From assembly GCA_023245765.1 (NCBI GenBank), contig JAHFJP010000002.1, positions 1 through 57,710 of the forward strand: a DNA stretch of 57,710 nucleotides. Direction: 5' to 3'. The stretch's first letter is position 1. Each line of letters begins with the position of its first letter. A model generated the notes under the pieces. It did no database searches. It was not told where the DNA came from and saw nothing but the letters and a program-made list of their open reading frames with translations. A program made the translations under genes and the position numbers. Shown here piece after piece: positions 8,232 through 16,600 of the stretch. The stretch is from Candidatus Peribacteria bacterium (GTDB lineage: Bacteria > Patescibacteriota > Gracilibacteria > Peribacterales > Peribacteraceae).

Positions 8232-8732
8232 GAGGGGGGCAGCCGCGATGAATGACAGCAACTGTTTCACAGCATCTTGTTCTTGTTTGAACGTCATTTT
8301 GCCCTTCTGGGCGCGGTCGGCGATAATCAGCGCTAGGTGGTAAAAGAAGAACTCGTGCGGATGGCGGAATGCGTGCACATCTTCCCATTTGAGGTTGGGG
8401 AAGAATCTCTCCAGTTCTGCGCGCACGGCGATCATGCTCTGTGCACTGATGCGGTAGCCGTTCATGAGCAGCACGTACGTGAGCAGCGTCACGGCCAGGC
8501 GCTTGTTGCCGTTACTGAACGGATGCCCGTCGATGATCGAACAGAAGAGGTAGGCCGCTTTACTGAGGAGATCGGGGTAGTTATCGCGCTGCATCAGCCC
8601 AAAGATGCCCTCCAGTTTATCGAGCCCCCGGCGCTCGTCGTCGTAGTATGGCGCGGGTTCGGTGATCGCCATGTGATGGCGAATCATCGGGAAGAGCAAT
8701 TTCTGGCAGATGGGGATCGACGGATAGTTCAT
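8220..8732 (-). CDS. doc: Doc-type Fic toxin (kinase-like) of a Phd-Doc module
   Basis: A 170-residue single-domain Fic protein. The loop HPFSNGNKRLA (residues 70-80) has the Doc form HxFx(N/D)GNKR, with Lys replacing the Gly of AMP-transferring Fic enzymes. Classical Doc phosphorylates EF-Tu and stops translation. The predicted antitoxin gene lies 66 bp upstream on the same strand, with a repeat between them. The C-terminus is odd: the stop codon is supplied by a palindromic repeat, and just beyond it a second, diverged copy of the last helix (DAVRQLLDFIA against DAVKQLLSFIA) is encoded in another frame. Confidence 0.85.
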   Translation of the reverse strand: MNYPSIPICQKLLFPMIRHHMAITEPAPYYDDERRGLDKLEGIFGLMQRDNYPDLLSKAAYLFCSIIDGHPFSNGNKRLAVTLLTYVLLMNGYRISAQSMIAVRAELERFFPNLKWEDVHAFRHPHEFFFYHLALIIADRAQKGKMTFKQEQDAVKQLLSFIAAAPLLSP

Positions 8733-8752
8733 CGAAGTGGAAAATGGAAAGT

Positions 8753-8797
8753 GTCCCTCGTACGCTCGCCTCCGGCGAGCTACTCGGGATGACAGGC
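8753..8797. repeat. Palindromic repeat between phd and doc (same family as 8184-8231)
   Basis: On the minus strand: TGTCATCCCGAG, then a hairpin GCTCGCC/GGCGAGC, then CGAGGGAC. The outer parts match the element downstream of doc in the same orientation, so doc is bracketed by two copies. Confidence 0.7.
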
Positions 8798-8798
8798 A

Positions 8799-9080
8799 TC
8801 AGCGTTTACTGAGCTCACGGAGGACATTGCCAATGAGCTTCTCGAGCTCCGGACCGACGGCGGGGCGGGTGGGAGAATCTGCGCGCTGCTCTGCCCACGT
8901 CTTGCGCAGCGCATCGAGCATGCCCGACTCCAGCAGTATCCTGCCGAGTTCGGGGTGCAGCACGAACGCGCGGTCGCGGCCGTGGCTCTGGATGACGGCG
9001 TAGTCTTTGACCGCTGCGAGCGCGTCTTTGGCGCTGCGCTGGAGTTCGGTCACGCTGATGATGGGGAGGATGGAGTCCAT
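8799..9080 (-). CDS. phd: Phd/YefM-type antitoxin
   Basis: A 93-residue protein. Its N-terminal half (ISVTELQRSAKDALAAVKDYAVIQSHGRDRAFVL, shown here only as the family-typical pattern) matches the Phd/YefM DNA-binding domain, in which the antitoxin dimer represses its own operon. The C-terminal half is charged and helical and would fold on the Doc toxin and block its active site. It precedes doc on the same strand. The promoter region contains a TATTATA/TATAATA dyad suitable for autorepression. A TACACT box lies 7 nt upstream of the ATG. Confidence 0.8.
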   Translation of the reverse strand: MDSILPIISVTELQRSAKDALAAVKDYAVIQSHGRDRAFVLHPELGRILLESGMLDALRKTWAEQRADSPTRPAVGPELEKLIGNVLRELSKR

Positions 9081-9091
9081 ACCGGATAGTG

Positions 9092-9107
9092 TATTATATG
9101 TATAATA
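9092..9107. promoter_or_regulatory. Candidate Phd operator
   Basis: TATTATA (9092-9098) and TATAATA (9101-9107) form a perfect inverted repeat with a 2-bp centre, just upstream of phd and overlapping its likely -10/-35 region. Phd antitoxins bind such short AT-rich dyads. The divergent membrane-protein promoter begins about 35 bp away. Confidence 0.5.
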
Positions 9108-9154
9108 TTATGTCAAATACTATGTATACGAAATAATGGTGTATAGTCCGATCC

Positions 9155-10684
9155 GTGCGTAAAAACCTGACCCCCGTCACGATTTTGCTGGGTCTCGCGG
9201 CCGTTATCGGCACGTGGGTCTTGCTGCAGCAAATTCTTTTTGAACTCGCTGGCGCGTACCACACCGATACAGCGATCTATCTGACGGTCGCGCGCGGGGT
9301 GCTCAACGGTCTCACACCCTACGCGGACCTGTACGAGAACAAACCGCCGGGGATCTTTCTGCTCGCGGCACTATCGCTCAAACTTTTCGGTGACGTGACG
9401 CTCCTCACCGCGCTGCAGGCGCTGATCCTGATGCTGTTTCCGTTCTGTCTGCTGATGCCGGTGCTCTACGGTCGGTCATTTTCCCCGCGCGGAAGTATCC
9501 GCGCGCTGGTTGCATGGATGATCGGCTGCGCACTCGCGCTCTATGCCGCGGCGATGGCGGGCACATTGCTCCCGGAATCGTTCGGCGCGTTCTTCGGTTG
9601 CGCATTCGTTGCCGTCGTCGCGACACGGCAACGCTTCACGTGGGCGGTCACGGCGGTGCTCTCGCTGCTGCTCGCGTGCGCTGTCGGAATCAAAGAACCG
9701 TTTGTTCTTTCCACACTCGCAGGCGCGCTGCTCGTGTTGCCGTCTCTGCGGTCTACTCAGCGTTTGGTACTGCCCGTGTTGATCACCGCTGCTGCGGGCA
9801 TCCAGGCCATGATCCTCCTCGGTTACCTGTGGCCGTATGTGACGATCGACCTCGCGCATATCTTCGGCTTCCATCTCTTCAATGCCTGGGGCACGGTCGG
9901 GGAACCGCTGTGGCTACGGACCATCGATATCCCGCGTATTTTCTGGAACCTCTGGTCAGTCTCTCCCGTGCTCCCGTTCATCATCGCGCCGCTCTGGATC
10001 GGTTCATTGGTGTTGCTGCTTCGCCGCGAGTCGGTGCGCACGGCGAGGCTCAGCGTCCTCGCGCGGTGGCTGGCTGCATCGTGGCTCACGACTCTGGCGG
10101 TGGGGCTCACCGGTGACTTTTACGGCCATCACTTCGTGTTCGCTGTCCCGCTCTATGCGGGGTGCGCGTTGGTGTGCCTTCGCGAGTGGGATGCAAGGAT
10201 CGTCCCGCAGATCCGGATGATCGTTCCCGGCGTCCTGACTGCTGCGCTCATCGCATTCTTCTTCACGCTTGATACTAACTACGCGGGAGCTATCGAAGGC
10301 TGGAAGCAGTGGGCAGCGCCGCGGCAGGAAGCTGCAGCAGTTCTGGATGACGTCATGGATCGGTGCAAGGTCGACCGCTACTTCGACTTCATCGATCGTC
10401 CCGAGGGCTTCTACGGCTTTACCCGCCATTCACCGTACGGCCCAATCTTCACCGAGTACGGGCGCTTTATCGGTGTGCTCCAGGTCTATCTGGACGGCTT
10501 TGCAACGGCGCTTGAGGAAGCCCCGATCATGGTCATGCGCACCGATGCAGAAGGCGTCTCCGTCGATCCCCAGACCGCAGCGTCGCTCAAGAAGGTCTTC
10601 ACGGAAAAAGCGTGGGAGTGCGCGGGGCCGGGGTTCACGCAGCCGAAGGAGTACAGGATTCTCTTCAGAGAAGGAGCTCGCTGA
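9155..10684 (+). CDS. GT-C-type membrane glycosyltransferase-like protein (PMT/ArnT-like)
   Basis: A 509-residue protein with about ten membrane helices. After helix 1 comes the first external loop with DTAIY (Asp38) and ENKPPG (61-66), the acidic and PP motifs shared by dolichyl/undecaprenyl-phosphate-sugar mannosyltransferases of the GT-C fold. A soluble C-terminal part of about 130 residues follows. It probably transfers a sugar from a lipid carrier to a surface glycan or protein outside the membrane; the sugar is unknown. The start is GTG, 7 nt after TATAGT (9142-9147), so the mRNA is likely leaderless. Confidence 0.7.
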   Translation: MRKNLTPVTILLGLAAVIGTWVLLQQILFELAGAYHTDTAIYLTVARGVLNGLTPYADLYENKPPGIFLLAALSLKLFGDVTLLTALQALILMLFPFCLLMPVLYGRSFSPRGSIRALVAWMIGCALALYAAAMAGTLLPESFGAFFGCAFVAVVATRQRFTWAVTAVLSLLLACAVGIKEPFVLSTLAGALLVLPSLRSTQRLVLPVLITAAAGIQAMILLGYLWPYVTIDLAHIFGFHLFNAWGTVGEPLWLRTIDIPRIFWNLWSVSPVLPFIIAPLWIGSLVLLLRRESVRTARLSVLARWLAASWLTTLAVGLTGDFYGHHFVFAVPLYAGCALVCLREWDARIVPQIRMIVPGVLTAALIAFFFTLDTNYAGAIEGWKQWAAPRQEAAAVLDDVMDRCKVDRYFDFIDRPEGFYGFTRHSPYGPIFTEYGRFIGVLQVYLDGFATALEEAPIMVMRTDAEGVSVDPQTAASLKKVFTEKAWECAGPGFTQPKEYRILFREGAR

Positions 10685-10697
10685 TCGAGGAACCTTT

Positions 10698-11096
10698 CTA
10701 CTTCTTGTACCACTTCCACGTCGCATCAATCGCGATCCCGCCGCGCACGTGGAACTTTACGGTCACGTTGACCGCGAGCGGTTTGACGAACTTCACGAAG
10801 TCCTCGCCGATGTCGACGGCCAGATGCTCGTGGAACACGCCGACGCTACGGAAGGTTTCGAGGTAGAGCTTCATCGATTTCGATTCGACGACGAACTTGT
10901 CGGGAATGTAGAAAATCTCAATGTCCGCGTAGTCCGGCTGGCCGGTCATCGGACAGATGCAAGTGAACTCGGTGCAGTGCAGCGTCACCTCGATCTTCCC
11001 CGGCGCGTGGTTGGGGAATACCTCAAGAGAACGTGAAGCCTTTGCGGTTTTCCCAAGCTTCGTCAGTGCCGTCAGATCGGTCTTTTTGGTCGGCAT
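10698..11096 (-). CDS. queF: NADPH-dependent preQ0 reductase QueF (type I)
   Basis: A 132-residue QueF of the short, unimodular type. The motif TCICPMTGQPDYAD (residues 45-58) holds the nucleophilic Cys48 and the catalytic Asp55; ESKSMKLYL (71-79) is the family's NADPH/substrate motif. It reduces 7-cyano-7-deazaguanine (preQ0) to preQ1, which is then inserted into tRNA at position 34. It lies 2 bp after the queuosine-precursor transporter gene on the same strand, so the two are one operon. No other queuosine biosynthesis gene is in the window, consistent with salvage rather than full synthesis. Confidence 0.92.
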   Translation of the reverse strand: MPTKKTDLTALTKLGKTAKASRSLEVFPNHAPGKIEVTLHCTEFTCICPMTGQPDYADIEIFYIPDKFVVESKSMKLYLETFRSVGVFHEHLAVDIGEDFVKFVKPLAVNVTVKFHVRGGIAIDATWKWYKK

Positions 11097-11098
11097 CC

Positions 11099-11764
11099 CT
11101 AGAAGCGGAACGGATTAAAGCGCATGGCCTTATCAAATACATCGATGCCCTCATGGCGTTTGATCGCGGCAATTACGGTGTAGGTCAGGGGTGTGGCCAG
11201 CACCTCGACACCGACTTTGAAGAGCCACTGCGCGATGATGAGGCTCACGATCTGAGCGCCCGGCATGAGCCCGCCAAAGGCGAGCGTGATGAAGATCAAT
11301 GAATCGATACCTTCACCCACCACGGTCGAGCTGATCGTCCGGAGCCACAGGTGTCTGCCCTTCGTCTTCACTTTGAGCATTGAGAGAATCGCGGAATTCG
11401 AAAATCCGCCGGCGAGGTAGGCGATAAAGGATGCAACGAGGAGGCGTGGCGTAAATCCGAGGATCTGCGCATACGCAGCCTGGCCGTCAAAGAACGGTGC
11501 CGCGGGGATCTCTCTGCCAATGGTGATGGCGATCACCGCCAGCAGATTGCAGAGGAACCCCGTCCAGATGACTCGGCGCATCGCGGCAAAGCCGTACACT
11601 TCGGTGATGATGTCGCCCAGAATGTAGCTCAGCGGGAAAATCACGACCGCTACCGGCAGGTACACCCCGGCGAAATCGCCGATTTTTACGGCGATGATGT
11701 TGCTCACCACGAGTGCAGTGACGAAGAGTGCCGAGAGCAAATCGCGAAGACCCCGCTGTTCCAT
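11099..11764 (-). CDS. yhhQ: Queuosine precursor transporter (YhhQ/QPTR family)
   Basis: A 221-residue membrane protein with six predicted helices matching the YhhQ (former DUF165) family. Conserved stretches include VSNIIAVKI, YILGDIITEVYGF and the later WLRTISSTVVGEGIDSLIF with its Gly-Glu-Asp core. These proteins import queuosine precursors such as preQ0 or preQ1. The direct coupling to queF, with a 2-bp gap, supports preQ0 as cargo. Only 35 bp separate it from the upstream SLH gene on the same strand, so it may be co-transcribed. No preQ1 riboswitch fits in that space. Confidence 0.9.
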   Translation of the reverse strand: MEQRGLRDLLSALFVTALVVSNIIAVKIGDFAGVYLPVAVVIFPLSYILGDIITEVYGFAAMRRVIWTGFLCNLLAVIAITIGREIPAAPFFDGQAAYAQILGFTPRLLVASFIAYLAGGFSNSAILSMLKVKTKGRHLWLRTISSTVVGEGIDSLIFITLAFGGLMPGAQIVSLIIAQWLFKVGVEVLATPLTYTVIAAIKRHEGIDVFDKAMRFNPFRF

Positions 11765-11799
11765 AGCGGGGTCAGGATGTCAGATTTTGGGCCGCGGAT

Positions 11800-12873
11800 C
11801 TAGGGCTTGATCTGCACGCCGCTCGTGTGCGTGCGGTCCGCGTAGGCTTGCTGCTGCAGGATGCGGTTCGGGATGCGTTGTACAACATCGGGACGGGCTT
11901 TGGCGCCGAGCAGGAGGACTGCCGCGCCGGGTGAGCGTGCAACAATCGTGTTCTTGCAGCGACTCAGAATGCCAGAACTGCGCTGTGCGAAGGTTCCGTT
12001 CTCATAGGCGGCTTCGACTTTCTCCCGCAGAACCCGGTGTGAATTACGCGTCAGTGAGCGAACGAGCGCCGGCTGTCCCAGCACCATCATGGCGACGCCT
12101 GGCGATCCCGGTCCGGTCATTGCGGCAATGCATCCTTCATCCATTGTGACCGCTCTCACTGTCGGCACTGCAGCCGGAGTCGGCATTGTCGGATTGTACG
12201 GCGAGGGGGCGGCAACGGGCGCCGTCGGTTCGGTTGTCGAAGGCGTTCCCTGCCCCTGCATGTTTGTCATCATTGGCGTAAAGGTGAGGCGGGGGACATT
12301 GCGCAGTCCGTAGAACATCTTGGCCATGTCCTCACGTGTCACCGGCTTGCCGGCAATAGCGGACTTTGCGATCGCGCCGCGCATCGAGAGCGCCGACATC
12401 GCATCCGTGTACCAGGCTTTGCCGGCATCTGTTCCGTAGGCGAGTCCGTAGGCTTTGGCGAGAATCTTCGATGCTTCCGCAGTGGTGACCGTAGCAAACG
12501 GACGGAAGCTGCCATCGGTATTGCCCTGGATCACACCCGCATGCATACCGACGCACAGCTGCTTGCCGTACCAGTCGGTGCGTGCGACGTCGGAGAAGAG
12601 CTTCTCGTAACTCACCGGTTGCGACGGGGAAATGTCGCTGTAGCAGCGTTCGAAATTTGCATTACCGTACAGGTGATTGATTGCGGCCAGAGTGAATTCG
12701 AGACGCGTGACCGATCCGTTCCCGTGGAAGTCGCCATCCTCCGATCGAAACATGATCGACTGCTCCACTGCGTAGTCGACTGCGGGGTTCTGTACGTTCT
12801 GCGTTTGTGCCGTAAAAGCAGGAACGGGGAACAGTCCAACGACCAAAGCACCGAGGAGCAGGAGATGTTTCAT
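11800..12873 (-). CDS. Secreted SLH-domain protein
   Basis: A 357-residue exported protein. It starts with a signal peptide (MKHLLLLGALVVGLFPVPAF, cleaved near FTA-QT), followed by three SLH-like repeats up to about residue 190. GVIQGNTDGSFRPFATVTTAEASKILAKA is the clearest core, and conserved Cys pairs suggest disulfides. A Pro/Thr-rich linker follows, then a C-terminal domain of about 110 residues that I do not recognise. SLH repeats bind cell-wall polymers, so this is probably an S-layer or surface-anchored protein. The start at 12873 is chosen over 12930 because it puts the signal peptide at the N-terminus. Confidence 0.8.
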   Translation of the reverse strand: MKHLLLLGALVVGLFPVPAFTAQTQNVQNPAVDYAVEQSIMFRSEDGDFHGNGSVTRLEFTLAAINHLYGNANFERCYSDISPSQPVSYEKLFSDVARTDWYGKQLCVGMHAGVIQGNTDGSFRPFATVTTAEASKILAKAYGLAYGTDAGKAWYTDAMSALSMRGAIAKSAIAGKPVTREDMAKMFYGLRNVPRLTFTPMMTNMQGQGTPSTTEPTAPVAAPSPYNPTMPTPAAVPTVRAVTMDEGCIAAMTGPGSPGVAMMVLGQPALVRSLTRNSHRVLREKVEAAYENGTFAQRSSGILSRCKNTIVARSPGAAVLLLGAKARPDVVQRIPNRILQQQAYADRTHTSGVQIKP

Positions 12874-13081
12874 ACGGATGGGGGAGTGAACAAAAGGACA
12901 TAATTTACGATTAAAATCACTATTTGTCAATACGTGGTTTTCTACCCTATTTTACCGAGCATGGACCGGGCCCACATCCAAACCACCCCGGGAGTAGCGG
13001 CTGGGATTTTTAGGGGAAAATGACCGATATTGTAGAGAAAATATTTTGATTTAGCCCTATTTTAAGCCAAAAAGTCGATAT

Positions 13082-13459
13082 TCACTTCAATGACACTTTC
13101 ATGAACCATTTTGCCACTCCCAGTACCAACATCACGACAATCCAGCCTCCGATACCCCCTAGAATATCGAGGGTCACCAGAGTCCGTTCCATGTGGTCGA
13201 CGATCCAGACCGTCAGCCAGAGGAACAGGCCGTTGACCAGGATGACCGCGAGGATTGTGGCAAAGAACTTGAGTGGCAGCACGATCAGGTCGAGGACCGG
13301 CCGCACGAGGAGGTTCATCAGCGTCAGCAATGCGGCAATAATCACGTACGCCTTCCATCCTCCTGTGACGAAGAAGTACTGGTCCAGGTAGGTCGAGAGG
13401 GCCCAGACGAGGAGGAGGGTCAGGAAGAAACGAAACAGGATTCGCAACCACAACGGCAT
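13082..13459 (-). CDS. Phage-holin-family (4-TMS) membrane protein
   Basis: A 125-residue protein with four membrane helices. The segment LLTLMNLLVRPVLDLIVLPL is the hallmark of the chromosomal holin-like superfamily IV (Phage_holin_4_2). These are common single genes in non-phage settings, and their physiological role is unclear. There are no phage genes nearby. The start at 13459 is preferred over 13504: a TATACT box (complement of 13467-13472) sits 7 nt upstream of this ATG, inside the longer frame, and helix 1 follows at once. Confidence 0.75.
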   Translation of the reverse strand: MPLWLRILFRFFLTLLLVWALSTYLDQYFFVTGGWKAYVIIAALLTLMNLLVRPVLDLIVLPLKFFATILAVILVNGLFLWLTVWIVDHMERTLVTLDILGGIGGWIVVMLVLGVAKWFMKVSLK

Positions 13460-13512
13460 GTCATCTAGTATACAGAATTTCATGCGTCTAGTTGTGTTGT
13501 TCATTGATAGAT

Positions 13513-13584
13513 GATGCCTAGTTTCCTGCCCTCACCCGGCGCGCGACGCGCCACCCTCTCCCGCTGCGGCAGGAGAGGGACGAG
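13513..13584. repeat. GC-rich palindromic repeat, copy A
   Basis: Two hairpins in tandem: one around GGCGCG/CGCGCC and one around CCCTCTCC/GGAGAGGG. The first roughly 50 bp are identical to copy B at 32528-32597, including the flank GATGCCTAGTTTCCTG. A related composite copy is inside ileS at 15135-15218. Confidence 0.8.
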
Positions 13585-13624
13585 TACAGATGATTCATGC
13601 TACTCGTTGGAATTGAGTTTTATT

Positions 13625-16600
13625 TCAGATTTTCTCAAATTTCACGATCACCTTCATCCCATCAAGCTCAACACTATGCCCCTCACCTTTCACGGTTCCG
13701 AGCGTCGCCTGCACCGCCGTCAGCACCGTTTCGCCGTGGACCTTCATGACGTCATCGGCTCCTTCAACGTTCAGCGTGATCCGGTCCTCAAGTTTGAGTC
13801 CGTTCTCCTTGCGCAGGCTCTGGATCGCGCGGATCAGATCGCGCGCGTTGCCCTGGAGCGTGAGCTCCGGCGTCACTCGGGTATCGAGCGAAACGACGAC
13901 GCCTTTGTCGGCCGCGACGTTTTCGCCTTCCCGTCCGCGGTACATCACACGTGCTTCCTCCTGTCCAAGCACTTCATCGAGGATCAGGACTGTCCCATCC
14001 GGCTGGACGGTGTACTCCCCGCGTTTGCCGGCCTGAATGATCTCCTGCACCCGGCTTCCCAGGCGCGGACCGACTTTGCGCGCGTCGACAAACACGAACT
14101 GCTCGGCAATCTTCCCGGGGTCAGTCACCAGGTCGATTGCCTGGACGTTCAGTTCCTCCTGGAGCAATGCCAGTTCGGCATCGGTGATGGCGTCGCCCGC
14201 AAGCATCGCGGGGGGCACTGCGATTGTCGCCTTGGCAAGCGGTTGGCGCAGCTTTACGGTCGCGGTGCTGCGCACAGCGAGGCCGAGTGACGCGATAATC
14301 CGAAGCAGCCTGTTCTTGCGCAGGAGCTTTTCCTCCATCGTCGTGAGCGGCCGGATGGCCGGCCAATCGGTCAGATGGATGCTGCCGTGCTCTTCGGGCA
14401 CCAGATTCAAATAGATACTCTCGGTGATGAACGGACAGAATGGTGCAAGCAGCTGGCAGAGTGTCACCAGCACTTCGTAGAGCGTCGTGAGCGCATCGAG
14501 GCGATCCTGTTCATTCATTTCTTCCAACGCTTCTTCATGCGTATGGAGCCCGGCCTTGCCGGCGAATCTCCTCCTGGAGAGTCGCACGTACCAGTTGGTG
14601 AGTGCGTCGATGGTCTCATGGAGTTCCGCACACGTGGCACTCAGATCGTACCCGTCGAGTTCCTTCGTCATGCGGTTGACCAGATCCTGCACTTCGGCGC
14701 GGATCCAGGTATCAAGCGGATGGCTGGAGCTCCGTCGCGTTGCCACGGCCTGCCACTTGGCGGCATTCGCGTACGTGACGAAGAAGCTGTAGGTGTTCCA
14801 AAGCGGGAGGAGGACCGAGCGGACGACTTCCTCCACCGTTCGTTCAGAAAACCTCAAGTCTTCGCCCCGTACGGCGGGGGAGCTCATCAGCGCGAACCGC
14901 ACCGCGTCGGCGCCGTGTTTTTCGACCACCTCCAGCGGCTCGGGATAATTCTTGAGCTTCTTGCTCATCTTCTTGCCGTCTTCGGCGAGCACGGTTCCGT
15001 TGACGATGCAGTTTTTGAAGGCGGGTTGGTCAAACAGCGCGGCGCTCAAGACTGTCAGTGTGTAGAACCAGCCGCGGGTTTGGTCTATTCCCTCTGCTAT
15101 GAAATCTGCAGGGAAACCCGACGGCATCTCAATACCCTCACCCGGCGCCGCGACGGCGCCCGCCCTCATCCGGCGCGCTCGAAGCGCGCCACCTTCTCCC
15201 ACTGCGGTAGGAGAAGGACCCATCGCGAATGGGAAGTGAGACTGTGCGTATGGCATCGACCCCGACTCAAACCAGCAGTCGAGAACTTCCGGAATACGGC
15301 GCATCAGCGGGCGGAGCGTGAAGGTCGTTGCGGTGGCATTCCCCGGGTCCAGGACTGCCGCTTCACGGTACGTCATCGCGTTTGCAAAGGCATGGAAGGC
15401 ACGAATGAAGCCGCCGTGGGAGACCACGAGAACGCGTTTGCCCGGGTATTCCCGCATCGTGCGCTCGTAGGCTTTCTGCGCGCGCATGATGAACTGGGAG
15501 AGAGTCTCGGCATCGGGAGGTCCCAGGTGATGGAACGAGGCGACGGCCATCGTCTCGGGATCCACGTTGGGGAACTTCGCCAGAATCTCCTTCATCGGTT
15601 TTCCTTCCCACGAGCCGTCCCACCGCTCATTCCACTCGGGCCACTCCGCCACATGCGGGACGCCCAACTGCTCCGAAAGAATCTTCGCGGTTTCCACGGC
15701 CCTCCTGCGGTCGGAGGAAATGATCACGTCGAACGTTTTCTTCTTCAGTTTCTCCGCCGCTTCCCGTGCCTGCCGTCGGCCATTCTCGTTGAGAGATGTA
15801 TCGGTGCCGCTGCCCTGGTTGATTTTCTGGACGTTGAAGTCGGTTTCCCCGTGCCGCACGAGCGTCAGTTCCACATTTGTCTCGTGATCGCCGGTGCCGG
15901 GCCACATGATCGGGTCGACGGTTTCTTTGTGCAGATCAAGCTGCGCGGACGCATTGTGATCCCAAAAATAACTGCTCGGCGCCGCGAATCCGGGGTACGG
16001 CTGGTGCGTCAACTTCAACGGCTCTTCTTTGGTAAAGAAATGCTTGAGGTTCATCGCCAGGTCCGCGTGGGTCACCACAACGATGTGCTCCCCGCGGTGA
16101 CGCGGCAGCGTCTCGTCCATAAAGAGCTGGAGGCGGCCCGCCACCTGGCTCCAGGTTTCCATACCCGGGAAGTGGTAGATGCTCTCGACCTTGCCGGTCT
16201 CGAGCTTGTGGGCCCGCCTCGCCTTCACGAACGTGAGATCGCTGAAGTCCACACTTTTTCCCTCGTAGTCGCCAAACTCCACTTCGCGCAGCCGGTCATC
16301 GACGATCACCTTGGCGCCGGTCGTCTTCGCGATTGCTTCGGCGGTCTGGCGTGTCCGCGCGAGAGGGGAGCAGTAGATCACGTTCACGTTGCCCGTCTGG
16401 AGCGTCATGGCGGCTGCCTTCGCTTGTTCTTTGCCCCGCGCGGTCAGGTCGGTTCCCGGGAGTTTGCCCTGGTACACCGGCGCAATGTTGCCGTCGCTCT
16501 CGGCGTGGCGAAGCACCGTCACTTTGGTGAAGCGGATCGGCATGCGGCTCATCAGGTCGTCACGACTGCCGATGACGTCAAGCTCACCGGAATCCGATCT

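Noticed and set aside
8134-8388. A separate 84-codon gene downstream of doc
   Set aside because: It starts inside doc in another frame, and only its end resembles Doc; it is better explained as an echo of the C-terminus.
11765-11799. preQ1 riboswitch before the queuosine transporter
   Set aside because: Only 35 bp separate it from the upstream gene and no aptamer-like pattern is present.
13082-13459. Holin-family protein as a mark of a prophage
   Set aside because: No capsid, tail, integrase or other phage genes flank it; this holin family is common as a single chromosomal gene.
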